13,340 nt of DNA. It comes from Pseudomonadota bacterium. Its GTDB lineage: Bacteria > Pseudomonadota > Gammaproteobacteria > Competibacterales > Competibacteraceae. Position 1 is the first letter of the stretch, and each line of letters begins with the position of its first letter. The notes below the pieces were generated by a model. That model was not told where the DNA came from. It saw only the letters and a list, made by a program, of their open reading frames with translations, and did not search any database. This document shows, piece after piece, positions 1-7,854 of this stretch. A program made the position numbers and the translations under genes. The stretch is taken from positions 1-13,340 of the forward strand of contig JAGTSD010000034.1 of the NCBI GenBank assembly GCA_018262135.1, written 5' to 3'.

Positions 1-1871
1 CCCTTCTCTTCCAGCCAGTTCTTGCGGTCCCCTGCCCGCTTCTTCGCCAGCAGCATATCCATCAGCGCCAGGGTATCGTCGCTGGCATCCAGGCTCAGTT
101 GCACCAGCCGGCGGGTCGTGGGATCCATCGTTGTCTCCCGCAATTGCAGCGGGTTCATCTCGCCCAGGCCCTTGAAGCGGGTGACGTTGACCTTGCCCTT
201 CTTCTTCTCGGCGGCGATACGGTCGAGTATGCCCTGCTTCTCCGCCTCGTCCAGGGCGTAGAACACTTCCTTGCCGACATCCACGCGAAACAGCGGCGGC
301 ATGGCGACGTGAATGTGGCCCGCCTCCACCAGCGGCCGGAAATGGCGCACGAACAGCGCGCATAGCAGGGTAGCGATGTGCAGGCCGTCGGAATCGGCGT
401 CGGCCAGAATGCAGATTTTGCCGTAGCGCAACCCGTTCAATTCGCTGGAACCGGGGTCCACACCGATCGCCACCGCGATGTCGTGCACCTCCTGCGAGGC
501 CAGCACCTCGGCGGAATCCACTTCCCAGGTGTTGAGAATCTTGCCGCGCAACGGCATCACCGCCTGAAATTCCCGGTTGCGGGCCTGCTTGGCGGAACCG
601 CCGGCCGAATCGCCCTCGACCAGGAACAGCTCGGTGCGCGCCAAATCCTGCGCGGCGCAATCGGTCAACTTGCCGGGCAGCGCCGGGCCGCTGGTCACCT
701 GCTTGCGCACCACCTTGCGGCTCGCCCGCAGCCGCTTTTGCGCGTTCGCCAGTGCCAGTTGGGCGATGCGCTCGCCGGTTTCGGGATGCTGGTTCAGCCA
801 CAGACTGAGGGTATCCTTGACCACCCCGGCCACGAACACCGCGCACTCGCGCGAGGACAGCCGTTCCTTGGTCTGGCCGGAGAACTGGGGGTCCTGCAAC
901 TTGACCGACAGCACGTAACAGCAGCCGTCCCAGACATCCTCCGGCGCGATGCGCAATCCGCGCGGCGCCAGGTTGCGAAACTCGCAGAACTCGCGCACCG
1001 CGTCGGTCAACCCGCCGCGCAACCCGTTGACGTGGGTGCCGCCCTGCGGAGTTGGAATCAGGTTGACGTAGCTTTCCGCGATAGGCTCACCACCCTCCGG
1101 CAACCAGGCCAAGGCCCAGTCGGCGGCTTCGCGCTCGCCGCCGACATGGCCGACGAACGGCGGATCGGGCAACAGGGGCATCTGGCCCAGCGCTTCCTTG
1201 AGATAGTCGGTGAAGCCGTCCTCGTAATGCCAGGTGATCTGTTCGCCGGCCGCTTCGTCGGTGAAAACGACCTTCAACCCCGGACACAGCACCGCCTTGG
1301 CGCGCAAGACGTGCTTGAGCCGGGGCACGGAAAACTTGGGCGTATCGAAATAGCGCGGGTCCGGCCAGAACCGCAGGGTGGTGCCGGTCGTTCGGCGTGG
1401 AACGGTGCCAACCTCCTCCAGGTCGGACACCTTGTCGCCGCCGGCGAAGGCCATGTTGTACTCCTTGCCGTTGCGCTTGACCCAGACTTCCAGATGGCTG
1501 GACAGCGCATTCACCACCGACACGCCCACCCCGTGCAGGCCGCCGGCGAAACGGTAGTTGCGATCGGAGAACTTGCCGCCGGCATGGAGGCGGGTCAGGA
1601 TCAGTTCGACACCGGGGATGCCCTCCTCGGGATGGAGATCCACCGGCATCCCGCGGCCATCGTCGGCCACCGACAGCGAACCGTCGGTTTGCAGGATGAC
1701 GGTCACGGTCGTGGCGTAGCCAGCGAGGGCCTCGTCCACGCTGTTGTCAATGACTTCCTGGGCCAGGTGATTGGGCCGGGTGATGTCGGTGTACATCCCT
1801 GGCCGCTTGCGGACCGGGTCCAGGCCGCTGAGAACTTCAATCGCGGCAGCGTCGTAGGTGGCAGCATTCAT
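1..1871 (-). CDS. parE: DNA topoisomerase IV subunit B (ParE), 3' end cut by window edge
   Basis: ATPase subunit of topoisomerase IV, which with ParC decatenates daughter chromosomes in the cytoplasm. The first 623 codons are visible; the E. coli protein has 630, and the last visible residues (DRKNWLEEKG) match its extreme C terminus, so only a few codons and the stop lie beyond the left edge. Seen: GHKL ATPase with E39 and N43 in QEVIDNSVDE, DDGRGMP near 70-76, and GGLHGVGVSVVNAL near 110-123. The TOPRIM part has EGDSAGG near residue 417 and DADSDG near 492. The start ATG at 1871-1869 gives MNAATYDAAAIEVLSGL, which aligns with the family N terminus; a second ATG at 1867-1865 is out of frame. 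No strong Shine-Dalgarno is visible. Divergent from ydfG. Distinguished from GyrB by its length and ParE-like C terminus. Very secure. Confidence 0.98.
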   Translation of the reverse strand, partial: MNAATYDAAAIEVLSGLDPVRKRPGMYTDITRPNHLAQEVIDNSVDEALAGYATTVTVILQTDGSLSVADDGRGMPVDLHPEEGIPGVELILTRLHAGGKFSDRNYRFAGGLHGVGVSVVNALSSHLEVWVKRNGKEYNMAFAGGDKVSDLEEVGTVPRRTTGTTLRFWPDPRYFDTPKFSVPRLKHVLRAKAVLCPGLKVVFTDEAAGEQITWHYEDGFTDYLKEALGQMPLLPDPPFVGHVGGEREAADWALAWLPEGGEPIAESYVNLIPTPQGGTHVNGLRGGLTDAVREFCEFRNLAPRGLRIAPEDVWDGCCYVLSVKLQDPQFSGQTKERLSSRECAVFVAGVVKDTLSLWLNQHPETGERIAQLALANAQKRLRASRKVVRKQVTSGPALPGKLTDCAAQDLARTELFLVEGDSAGGSAKQARNREFQAVMPLRGKILNTWEVDSAEVLASQEVHDIAVAIGVDPGSSELNGLRYGKICILADADSDGLHIATLLCALFVRHFRPLVEAGHIHVAMPPLFRVDVGKEVFYALDEAEKQGILDRIAAEKKKGKVNVTRFKGLGEMNPLQLRETTMDPTTRRLVQLSLDASDDTLALMDMLLAKKRAGDRKNWLEEK

Positions 1872-1949
1872 ACGGGAAAGTATCGGGGTTGTCGTTAGGC
1901 GCTTACCCTAGCGAAAGGGTGAGACGGCGTCCAGAGCGGACGTGAGGAG

Positions 1950-1984
1950 GGAAGAAGGAAGAAGGAAGAAGGAAGCAGGAAGAA
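1950..1984 (+). repeat. Five tandem GGAAGAA heptamers (one variant)
   Basis: Units lie at 1950-1956, 1957-1963, 1964-1970, 1971-1977 and 1978-1984. All are GGAAGAA except the fourth, which is GGAAGCA. The array is pure purine apart from that C. It is followed by GAAGCAAG and, after a spacer, by pyrimidine-rich complementary sequence. The heptamer period is seen directly. Similar short degenerate heptanucleotide repeats occur in intergenic DNA of several bacteria; function unknown. Confidence 0.85.
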
Positions 1985-2019
1985 GCAAGGTTATCTCCAT
2001 TTGGGTTGCTGCTTGCTTC
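1982..2019. repeat. 8-bp perfect inverted repeat (GAAGCAAG / CTTGCTTC)
   Basis: The left arm 1982-1989 is exactly complementary to the right arm 2012-2019, with a 22-base spacer. Outside these arms, the purine heptamers on the left (1950-1984) face pyrimidine heptamers on the right (two TTCATCC units, 2031-2044), so a longer imperfect hairpin is possible in either strand. There is no T-tract directly after the 8-bp stem, so a simple intrinsic terminator is not supported. Confidence 0.6.
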
Positions 2020-2030
2020 ATAATTTATTC

Positions 2031-2044
2031 TTCATCCTTCATCC
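2031..2044 (+). repeat. Two tandem TTCATCC heptamers (GGATGAA on minus strand)
   Basis: Perfect copies lie at 2031-2037 and 2038-2044, just upstream of the ydfG start. Read on the minus strand they are GGATGAA, one base different from the GGAAGAA units at 1950-1984, so the two sets look like opposite arms of one repeat element. Confidence 0.75.
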
Positions 2045-2063
2045 TTTTCTAACGAGACCCCTC

Positions 2064-2822
2064 ATGTCCCAGATCGCTTTCATCACCGGCGCCACTTCCG
2101 GTTTTGGCGCTGCCTGCGCCCGCCTGTTCGCCGCCCACGGCTGGCGTCTGATCGTTTGCGGCCGACGCCAGGATCGCCTGGAAGGCCTGCGCGCCGAACT
2201 GGCCGCGACCGTCCCGGTCCATGCCGTTACCCTCGACGTGCGCGATGAAGCGGCGGTAAACGCCGCCGTCACCGCCCTGCCCGCCGAATTCGCCGAGGTG
2301 GATGTGCTGGTGAACAACGCCGGGCTGGCGCTCGGCCTGGAACCCGCCCATCAGTGCCCTATGACTGACTGGCAGCAGATGGTGGACACCAACATCAAAG
2401 GCCTGCTGTACTGCACCCGGGCCATCCTGCCCGGCATGGTCGCCCGCAACCGCGGCCACATCGTCAACATCGGCTCGGTGGCCAGCAACTATCCCTACCC
2501 TGGCGGCAACGTCTACGGCGCGACCAAGGCCTTCGTCCGCCAGTTCTCGCTCAACCTGCGCGCCGACCTGCTGGGCACGCGGGTGAGGGTCACCAACATC
2601 GAGCCGGGAATGGCGGAAACCGAGTTCTCGCTGGTGCGCTTCAAGGGGGAAAACACCAAATCTGCTCAGGTCTACGCCGGAACCCAGCCGTTGCAAGCGG
2701 AGGACATTGCCGACGTCGTGTACTGGGCAACGACCCGCCCGGCCCACGTCAACATCAATACCCTGGAGGTCATGCCCGTGTGCCAGGCATTCGGGCCGTT
2801 CGCGATCAGCCGCGCCGGTTGA
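2064..2822 (+). CDS. ydfG: YdfG-type NADP-dependent short-chain dehydrogenase
   Basis: A soluble cytosolic oxidoreductase of 252 residues. The E. coli homologue oxidises 3-hydroxy acids such as L-allo-threonine, serine and 3-hydroxypropionate with NADP and also reduces malonic semialdehyde. Seen: Rossmann glycine motif TGATSGFG (8-15) and basic GRR (33-35) suited to NADP. Further on are NNAG (84-87), catalytic Ser138 in NIGSVAS and Tyr151/Lys155 in YGATK. The stretches GGNVYGATKAFVRQFSLNLR and PAHVNINTLE are near-identical to E. coli YdfG, which makes this more specific than a generic SDR call. The reading frame is open upstream to a TTG at 2001, but homology begins at ATG 2064, which I take as the start; the ribosome site there is weak. 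Convergent with the wecA-like gene, whose stop lies 9 bases beyond this stop. It has no evident link to the glycan genes. Confidence 0.93.
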   Translation: MSQIAFITGATSGFGAACARLFAAHGWRLIVCGRRQDRLEGLRAELAATVPVHAVTLDVRDEAAVNAAVTALPAEFAEVDVLVNNAGLALGLEPAHQCPMTDWQQMVDTNIKGLLYCTRAILPGMVARNRGHIVNIGSVASNYPYPGGNVYGATKAFVRQFSLNLRADLLGTRVRVTNIEPGMAETEFSLVRFKGENTKSAQVYAGTQPLQAEDIADVVYWATTRPAHVNINTLEVMPVCQAFGPFAISRAG

Positions 2823-2831
2823 ACGACCTGG

Positions 2832-3989
2832 TCACCTTTCGTCTTGCACCGACTCCTGATGGAACGCAGGGACTGGCGTTACAACCGATTTTGAGTGGGG
2901 CGTCCTCCGCCGCTCGACCGTTCCCGGCGGCGCGGCGCTCCGCTGGTGCTCCCAAAGGCGGCTCGTGACCCGGTAGTACAGCCCGAACAGGGCGAGGAAG
3001 GCGTAGAATTGCGGGTGCGCAGGCACATTCAACCAGTGAGCGACAACGCCTGCCGCGCCGCTCATCAGGGCCATGGCCAGCAGGAGGGCGGTGGCCCGGC
3101 CATCCGAAAGACCGCAACTCAGCAGCAGGTGATGCAGATGCTGGCAGTCAGCGGCGAACGGGCTACGGCCGGTGCGGATGCGGCGGATCATCACCCCGAC
3201 CGTGTCCATCAGCGGCAGCGCCAGGAGCCAGACCGCCGTCATCGGGCTCATTACCGCCTCCCGACCCTGGGATAGATGCACCAAAAACCAGGCCAGCACG
3301 AAACCCAACATCGTGCTGCCGGCATCGCCCATAAACACGCTGGCGCGGGCCCGCCAGGGATGGCGCAGATTGAAACAGAGAAACCCGGTGATGACCATGA
3401 CCAGCGCCAGCAGGGCGTCACTGTCGCCGGGGTGGGAAATTGGCGCGATCCGTACCAGAACGATCAGCCAGCCAGCGGCAATCAGGGCCAGCCCCCCGGC
3501 CAGACCGTCGAGACCATCGCTCATGTTGATAGCGTTGATCACCCCGACCACGCAAAACAGAGTAAACAGCAGGGCCAAGCCTCCCGCCAGCGTGACCTCG
3601 CCCAAGCCAAACAGATCACCGAGATTACCCAGCATGATCCCCCCGCCGAGCGCCATGACCAGCACCGCACTACTCTGAAACACAAAGCGGATCGCGGGTC
3701 GAATGGCGCGGAGATCGTCGTAGAGGCCGAGCAGGGTCAGCAGGACCATGGCGATCAGCAATTCCCGACAGGAATGAGGCTGTACCGGCAGTACCAGAAC
3801 GCTCAGGCCGTAAGCGGCGCACATGGCGACCCCTCCCACCATGGGCACCGGGGTCTGGTGATGCTTGCGGGTGGTCGGCCTGTCCACCCAACCCCAGGCC
3901 CGCGCCGGACGGATCAGCAGGACGATCAGCCCCACGCAGAGCCCAAAGGCCAGCAACAATGGGGCCATATCCATGATAATCAGTGCCAT
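2832..3989 (-). CDS. wecA: WecA/MraY-family undecaprenyl-phosphate sugar-1-phosphate transferase
   Basis: An integral inner-membrane enzyme that transfers a sugar-1-phosphate (GlcNAc-1-P in E. coli WecA) from a UDP-sugar to undecaprenyl phosphate, the priming step for many O-antigens and exopolysaccharides. It has 385 residues against 367 in E. coli WecA. Seen: about ten hydrophobic segments; Asp pair D91/D92 in LYDDLRA; NAINMSDGLDG (152-162); FMGDAGST (219-226); and HLHH (284-287). All sit close to the positions of the catalytic motifs in E. coli WecA. The PFAADCQHLHHLL stretch favours WecA/TagO-type over MraY. A charged tail from about residue 345 is extra. The ATG at 3989 begins MALIIMDM; in-frame ATGs at codons 6 and 8 are alternatives because the ribosome site is weak. 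It lies 118 bases after the elyC-like gene on the same strand. The exact sugar cannot be read from sequence. Confidence 0.93.
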   Translation of the reverse strand: MALIIMDMAPLLLAFGLCVGLIVLLIRPARAWGWVDRPTTRKHHQTPVPMVGGVAMCAAYGLSVLVLPVQPHSCRELLIAMVLLTLLGLYDDLRAIRPAIRFVFQSSAVLVMALGGGIMLGNLGDLFGLGEVTLAGGLALLFTLFCVVGVINAINMSDGLDGLAGGLALIAAGWLIVLVRIAPISHPGDSDALLALVMVITGFLCFNLRHPWRARASVFMGDAGSTMLGFVLAWFLVHLSQGREAVMSPMTAVWLLALPLMDTVGVMIRRIRTGRSPFAADCQHLHHLLLSCGLSDGRATALLLAMALMSGAAGVVAHWLNVPAHPQFYAFLALFGLYYRVTSRLWEHQRSAAPPGTVERRRTPHSKSVVTPVPAFHQESVQDER

Positions 3990-4043
3990 ACGGTTAATCT
4001 CATATCAGCTCGGGCTGCCATCTGGAATTCATCAACGCCAACT

Positions 4044-4063
4044 TTAGCTAACACTTGTTAGTT
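4044..4063. promoter_or_regulatory. AT-rich palindromic site upstream of the wecA-like gene
   Basis: TTAGCTAA (4044-4051) is a perfect 8-base palindrome. It overlaps CTAAC (4048-4052), which pairs with GTTAG (4057-4061) across a 4-base loop and can be extended by a G-T and an A-T pair. This AT-rich spot stands out in GC-rich surroundings, 55-74 bases before the wecA-like start. A poor -35/-10 pair (TTGGTG, 16 bases, TAGCTA) can be read on the minus strand over it. An operator or promoter is an inference. Confidence 0.35.
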
Positions 4064-4107
4064 TATCACCAAGGCTGCGGAATATGTGGGGCATTTTCAT
4101 CGCGGCG

Positions 4108-4887
4108 CTACCTGGAGGAATCCGCCCATCGGTCCACCCATCGGCCCAGATACTCCTTGAACGCCCGGCTGCCGTCGGCCAGCGCCTGGGCATCGGGCAG
4201 CCAGCGCAAAGGATGGGCGTTGCTCGGGGAGTGGATCTCGAAATCGGTCGGCGCCGGGATCACCTCGAGATCGGTCGCGCGAAACAACGCCAGGGCGCGC
4301 GGCATGTGCAGGGCCGAAGTGACCAGCAGGATACGCCGGACGCCGTTCGCTCGCAAAATCGGCAGGGACCGATCACGATTTTCCCGCGTGGTGCGGCTGT
4401 TGGGTTCCTGGAGAATGACGGCAGCGGGCACGCCCAACTCCTGGAGCAATTCCGCCATGACCGAGGATTCTGGCTGTTCGACGCCGCTCCAGGGCAGGTT
4501 GCCACCGCTGGCCAGGATCCGGGGCGCCTTCCCGGCGCGGTACAGGCGGGCGGCGTGCCAGATGCGATCGGCGGCTGCGCCCAGATTCGGCTCGAGCCGA
4601 TCAGGCGGCGCGGCGGCCTCGACCAAACCACCCAGCACCAGGATGGCATCGGCGGTGGGCAGTTGCTCGAGCGGCGCCGGCGGATAACGCTGTTCGAGGG
4701 TGGCGCGGAACCAGTCGCTAAAGGCGGGCGTAGACCACAACCACAGCCAGCCCAGGGCAGCGATCAGCAACAACCCGCCGGAACGCCAGCAACCGCGCCA
4801 GAGCAGGACGCCGGCACCGGCGGCCAGCACCAGGGAAGCCAGCAGAGGATAGGCGATCTGACTGAGAAGCTTGGTTAGAAGGAGCAT
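4108..4887 (-). CDS. elyC: ElyC/YdcF-like DUF218 inner-membrane protein
   Basis: A 259-residue protein, the length I recall for E. coli ElyC (YcbC), an envelope factor whose loss disturbs peptidoglycan synthesis, apparently through undecaprenyl-phosphate lipid-carrier supply. Seen: two N-terminal hydrophobic segments (about 10-30 and 36-53), then a DUF218 domain. This has ADAILVLGG (79-87), ILASGG (124-129), the TTRENRDRS stretch (166-174) and LLVTSALHMPRALALF (187-202). The PAP and DSPLNP-like region (211-223, PAPTDFEIHSPSN) resembles the ElyC subgroup more than short YdcF proteins. The ATG at 4887 has a good ribosome site (AGGGAG, 6 bases upstream). It begins 45 bases after cysNC ends and precedes the wecA-like gene, so all may share a transcript. 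The biochemical activity of the family is not settled. Confidence 0.85.
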   Translation of the reverse strand: MLLLTKLLSQIAYPLLASLVLAAGAGVLLWRGCWRSGGLLLIAALGWLWLWSTPAFSDWFRATLEQRYPPAPLEQLPTADAILVLGGLVEAAAPPDRLEPNLGAAADRIWHAARLYRAGKAPRILASGGNLPWSGVEQPESSVMAELLQELGVPAAVILQEPNSRTTRENRDRSLPILRANGVRRILLVTSALHMPRALALFRATDLEVIPAPTDFEIHSPSNAHPLRWLPDAQALADGSRAFKEYLGRWVDRWADSSR

Positions 4888-4893
4888 GGCGGG

Positions 4894-4899
4894 CTCCCT
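4894..4899 (-). promoter_or_regulatory. Ribosome binding site for the elyC-like gene
   Basis: AGGGAG on the minus strand, 6 bases before the ATG at 4887. It fixes that start and is one of the better Shine-Dalgarno matches in the window. Confidence 0.7.
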
Positions 4900-4932
4900 G
4901 CGGCGTTCTGGCGCCGACTTTCAGCGTTCAGA

Positions 4933-6855
4933 TCAGCCCCCGCGCAGGACGCGCCGCTCGGCCAGATAGATCAGTAACCGCTCCACGTTAACCTCGACCG
5001 AATCCCGCTCGGTGTCGAGCGCCAGTTCCGGCCGCTCCGGAGCTTCGTAGGGTGAATCAATGCCGGTGAAATCCCGGACCACTCCGGCCCGGGCCTTGGC
5101 GTACAACCCCTTGGGATCGCGCTGCTCGCAGGTCTCCAGGGAAGCGCGCACGTACACCTCGATGAATTCCCCTTCCGGCGCCAGCGCCCGCGCCAGCGCC
5201 CGGTCGGCGCGAAACGGCGAAATGAAAGCGGTAATCACGATCAAGCCGGCATCGACGAACAGCGCCGCTACTTCCCCGATCCGGCGGATATTCTCGACCC
5301 GCTCCGCCCGGGAAAAACCCAGGTCCTGACTCAACCCATGGCGGATGTTGTCGCCATCCAGCAGATAGCTGTGATAGCCGCGCTGCAGCAGGCGTTGTTC
5401 CAGGGCGTTGGCCAGGGTGGATTTGCCCGCGCCCGACAGCCCGGTCAGCCAGACCACGCACGGCCGCTGCCCCTTCTGATTAGCCCGTTGCGTCCGCGTG
5501 ACCTTGTGTTCGTGCCAGACCACGTTGCGCGACTTGTCCACCAGCGGCTGGGTCACGGGCCGCACGATCATTCCCGCCCCGACTGTGGCGTTGCTCAGGC
5601 GATCGATGAAGATGAACGCGCCGGTTCCCGGACAGAGGTCGTAGGGATCAAAGGGAAGTGGCTGGGTCAGGGCGATCCGGCAATAGCCGATCTCGTTCAG
5701 TCCCAGTTCCTCGGCCCGCTGGTGTTCCAGGGTATTCACATCGATCCGGTGATGCAGCACGGTCGGGGTGGCCGGTACCAGCCGGGTTCCCAGCTTGATG
5801 TCATATTGCCGCCCGGGCAACAGCGGGGTGTCCGCCATCCAGACTACTCTGGCGTCGAAAGCATCCGCCACCGCCGGCAAGCAGTCGGGATGGACCAGCA
5901 GGTCACCACGGCTGACATCCCTCTCATCGCGCAGGGTCAGAGTCACCGCCTGGCCGGCCCAGGCCTCAAGCAGCTCGCCATCGGCGGTGACAATGGCTGC
6001 GACGCGCGAGCGCTGGCCTGAAGGCAGCACCACCACCTCGTCGCCCGACCGGACTACCCCGGCGACGACGGTGCCGCAGAACCCGCGAAAGTCCAGATGG
6101 GGTCGGTTGACGTACTGCACTGGAAAGCGGAAATCGCGCAGGTTGCGGTCGGCGGCCACCTCCACGCTTTCCAGAAGTTGCAACAGGGTCGGGCCCTGAT
6201 ACCAGGGCATGGCGGCGGACGGCGTGGCCACGTTATCGCCGCGCAGCGCCGATACCGGAATACAATGTACCTCCCCTACTCCCAACCGGACTGCGAATTC
6301 CAGATAGTCCTCGCGAATTCGCGCGAACGCCGCCGGATCGAAACCGACCAGATCCATTTTGTTGATCGCCAGCACCAGATGATGGATACCCAGCAGCGAT
6401 ACGATAAAGCTGTGGCGACGGGTCTGGACCTGTATCCCCTTGCGGGCGTCCACCAGCAGGACGGCCAGTTGCGCGGTCGAGGCGCCAGTCGCCATGTTGC
6501 GGGTATACTGCTCGTGACCAGGGGTGTCGGCGATAATGAACTTGCGCTTTTCCGTGGAGAAGTAGCGATAGGCAACGTCGATGGTGATGCCCTGCTCCCG
6601 TTCCGCCTGCAAGCCATCCACCAATAGCGCCAGGTCCAGTTCCTCGCCGGTGGTGCCGTACTTGGTGGTGTCGCGGCGCACGGCAGCGAGCTGATCCTCG
6701 TAGATCAACTGGGTATCGTACAGCAGCCGACCGATCAGGGTGCTCTTGCCGTCATCCACGCTGCCGCAGGTGATCAAGCGCAACAGGTCCTTGCGTTCGT
6801 GACTCGCCAGATAAGCCTGGATATCGGTTTCGATCAATGGCGAAGCATGGGACAT
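4933..6855 (-). CDS. cysNC: Bifunctional sulfate adenylyltransferase large subunit / APS kinase (CysN-CysC fusion)
   Basis: A cytosolic 640-residue fusion. The CysN part is the regulatory GTPase of ATP sulfurylase, driving APS formation with CysD; the CysC part phosphorylates APS to PAPS. Seen in order: G1 loop GSVDDGKS (31-38), [12 protein letters not shown] (110-121), NKMD (165-168), then beta-barrel domains to about 440. After a short linker comes the APS-kinase P-loop GLSGAGKST (472-480), then DGDNIRHGL (500-508), FISPFRADR (544-552) and DPKGLYAKA (580-588). All key motifs are intact in both halves. The start ATG (6855-6853) overlaps the cysD stop as TAATG, with AGGGG 8 bases upstream. 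The frame stays open upstream into cysD, but homology begins at this ATG. Fused CysNC (NodQ-type) proteins occur both in cysteine biosynthesis and in systems that sulfate glycans. Certain as to family, uncertain as to role. Confidence 0.97.
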   Translation of the reverse strand: MSHASPLIETDIQAYLASHERKDLLRLITCGSVDDGKSTLIGRLLYDTQLIYEDQLAAVRRDTTKYGTTGEELDLALLVDGLQAEREQGITIDVAYRYFSTEKRKFIIADTPGHEQYTRNMATGASTAQLAVLLVDARKGIQVQTRRHSFIVSLLGIHHLVLAINKMDLVGFDPAAFARIREDYLEFAVRLGVGEVHCIPVSALRGDNVATPSAAMPWYQGPTLLQLLESVEVAADRNLRDFRFPVQYVNRPHLDFRGFCGTVVAGVVRSGDEVVVLPSGQRSRVAAIVTADGELLEAWAGQAVTLTLRDERDVSRGDLLVHPDCLPAVADAFDARVVWMADTPLLPGRQYDIKLGTRLVPATPTVLHHRIDVNTLEHQRAEELGLNEIGYCRIALTQPLPFDPYDLCPGTGAFIFIDRLSNATVGAGMIVRPVTQPLVDKSRNVVWHEHKVTRTQRANQKGQRPCVVWLTGLSGAGKSTLANALEQRLLQRGYHSYLLDGDNIRHGLSQDLGFSRAERVENIRRIGEVAALFVDAGLIVITAFISPFRADRALARALAPEGEFIEVYVRASLETCEQRDPKGLYAKARAGVVRDFTGIDSPYEAPERPELALDTERDSVEVNVERLLIYLAERRVLRGG

Positions 6856-7751
6856 TAAAAATACCCCTGGCGTTTCTTCTCTTCCATCGAGCCGGCGGCG
6901 TCGTGATCGATCAATCGGCCCTGACGTTCGGAATGGCGGGTCAGCAGCATTTCCTGAATGATCTCGGGCAGGGTAGCGGCCCGCGAGCGGATCGCACCGG
7001 TCAACGGGTAGCAACCCAGGGTACGAAACCGGATCCATTCCATTTTCGGAACTTCGCCCGGCTCCAGCGGCATCCGCTCGTCGTCCACCATGATCAAGGT
7101 TCCATCCCGCTCCACCACCGGCCGCTCGGCGGCAAAATAGAGCGGCACGACCGGGATTCGCTCCAGGTGGATGTACTGCCAAACATCCAGCTCGGTCCAG
7201 TTCGAGAGGGGAAACACCCGGATGCTCTCGCCCTGGTGGATCCGGCCGTTATACAGATTCCACAATTCGGGGCGCTGGTTCCTGGGATCCCAGCGATGGT
7301 GACGGTCGCGGAAGGAATAAACCCGTTCCTTGGCCCGCGATCGCTCCTCGTCGCGGCGGGCGCCACCGAACGCCGCATCGAAGCCGTAGCGGTCCAGCGC
7401 CTGCTTGAGCGCCTCGGTTTTCATGATGTCGGTGTGAACCCGCGAGCCGTGAGTGAAGGGGTTGATGCCCTGCGCCAACCCGTCTTCGTTGATGTGGACG
7501 ATCAGTTCCAGCCCCAGTCGCCGCGCCTCTTCGTCGCGAAAGCGAATCATGTCCCGAAACTTCCAGGTGGTATCCACATGCAGGAGAGGAAAAGGCGGCT
7601 TGCCGGGGTAAAACGCCTTCAGCGCCAAATGCACCATTACCGAAGAATCCTTGCCGATTGAGTACAACATCACCGGTCTTTCAAACTCGGCGACGACCTC
7701 GCGGATAATATGGATGCTCTCGGCTTCAAGTTGTTGGAGGTGCGTTTTCAA
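6855..7751 (-). CDS. cysD: Sulfate adenylyltransferase subunit 2 (CysD)
   Basis: Catalytic subunit of the heterodimeric ATP sulfurylase, forming APS from sulfate and ATP in partnership with CysN. It has 298 residues with the TTG start (E. coli 302). Seen: PP-loop SIGKDSSV (31-38), [52 protein letters not shown] and the C-terminal RQGYF, all near-identical to E. coli CysD. The start is unusual: homology reaches [16 protein letters not shown], yet no ATG or GTG lies in frame between there and the upstream TGA. The only candidates are TTG (7751-7749) and a CTG two codons earlier. I see no good ribosome site before the TTG. Translation may depend on the upstream rfaH transcript, which ends 103 bases away. 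It overlaps cysNC by one base. Confidence 0.95.
   Translation of the reverse strand: MKTHLQQLEAESIHIIREVVAEFERPVMLYSIGKDSSVMVHLALKAFYPGKPPFPLLHVDTTWKFRDMIRFRDEEARRLGLELIVHINEDGLAQGINPFTHGSRVHTDIMKTEALKQALDRYGFDAAFGGARRDEERSRAKERVYSFRDRHHRWDPRNQRPELWNLYNGRIHQGESIRVFPLSNWTELDVWQYIHLERIPVVPLYFAAERPVVERDGTLIMVDDERMPLEPGEVPKMEWIRFRTLGCYPLTGAIRSRAATLPEIIQEMLLTRHSERQGRLIDHDAAGSMEEKKRQGYF
6864..6868 (-). promoter_or_regulatory. Ribosome binding site for cysNC inside the cysD 3' end
   Basis: AGGGG on the minus strand, 8 bases before the cysNC ATG and within the last codons of cysD. With the TAATG overlap it suggests coupled translation of the two ATP-sulfurylase subunits. Confidence 0.6.
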
Positions 7752-7854
7752 GGTCAGCGGCTGGGGATTCGAAGTTCAGAAACGTAGCTGCCCCGCAAGG
7801 TGGCCTGCCAGGCTTGCGCGGGGGACCGCGGCGGATCGCGGTATTAAGCCCGAT

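Larger units (their letters stand above)
1872..2063. other. Divergent parE/ydfG intergenic region
   Basis: This 192-base gap is the longest non-coding stretch in the window. It must hold the 5' regions of both parE (leftward) and ydfG (rightward). Most of its right half is taken up by purine-rich and then pyrimidine-rich heptamer repeats (separate entries). A short inverted repeat CGTCC/GGACG (1928-1932 and 1938-1942) lies nearer parE. I see no convincing paired -35/-10 boxes on either strand. Confidence 0.7.

Noticed and set aside
378..1898. Long plus-strand open frame of 506 codons
   Set aside because: It lies wholly antisense to parE, has no recognisable domain and a composition typical of the reverse strand of a GC-rich gene.
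2823..2831. Terminator between convergent ydfG and the wecA-like gene
   Set aside because: Only 9 bases separate the stops and no stem plus T-tract is seen in either direction nearby.
6856..7182. N-terminal extension of the cysNC frame by 109 codons
   Set aside because: The extension runs inside cysD in another frame, has no homology, and the ATG at 6855 with its ribosome site matches the family start.
7826..7841. GC-rich hairpin CCGCG/CGCGG between rfaH and cysD as a terminator
   Set aside because: The stem is only 5 bp and no T-tract follows on the minus strand, so termination is not supported.
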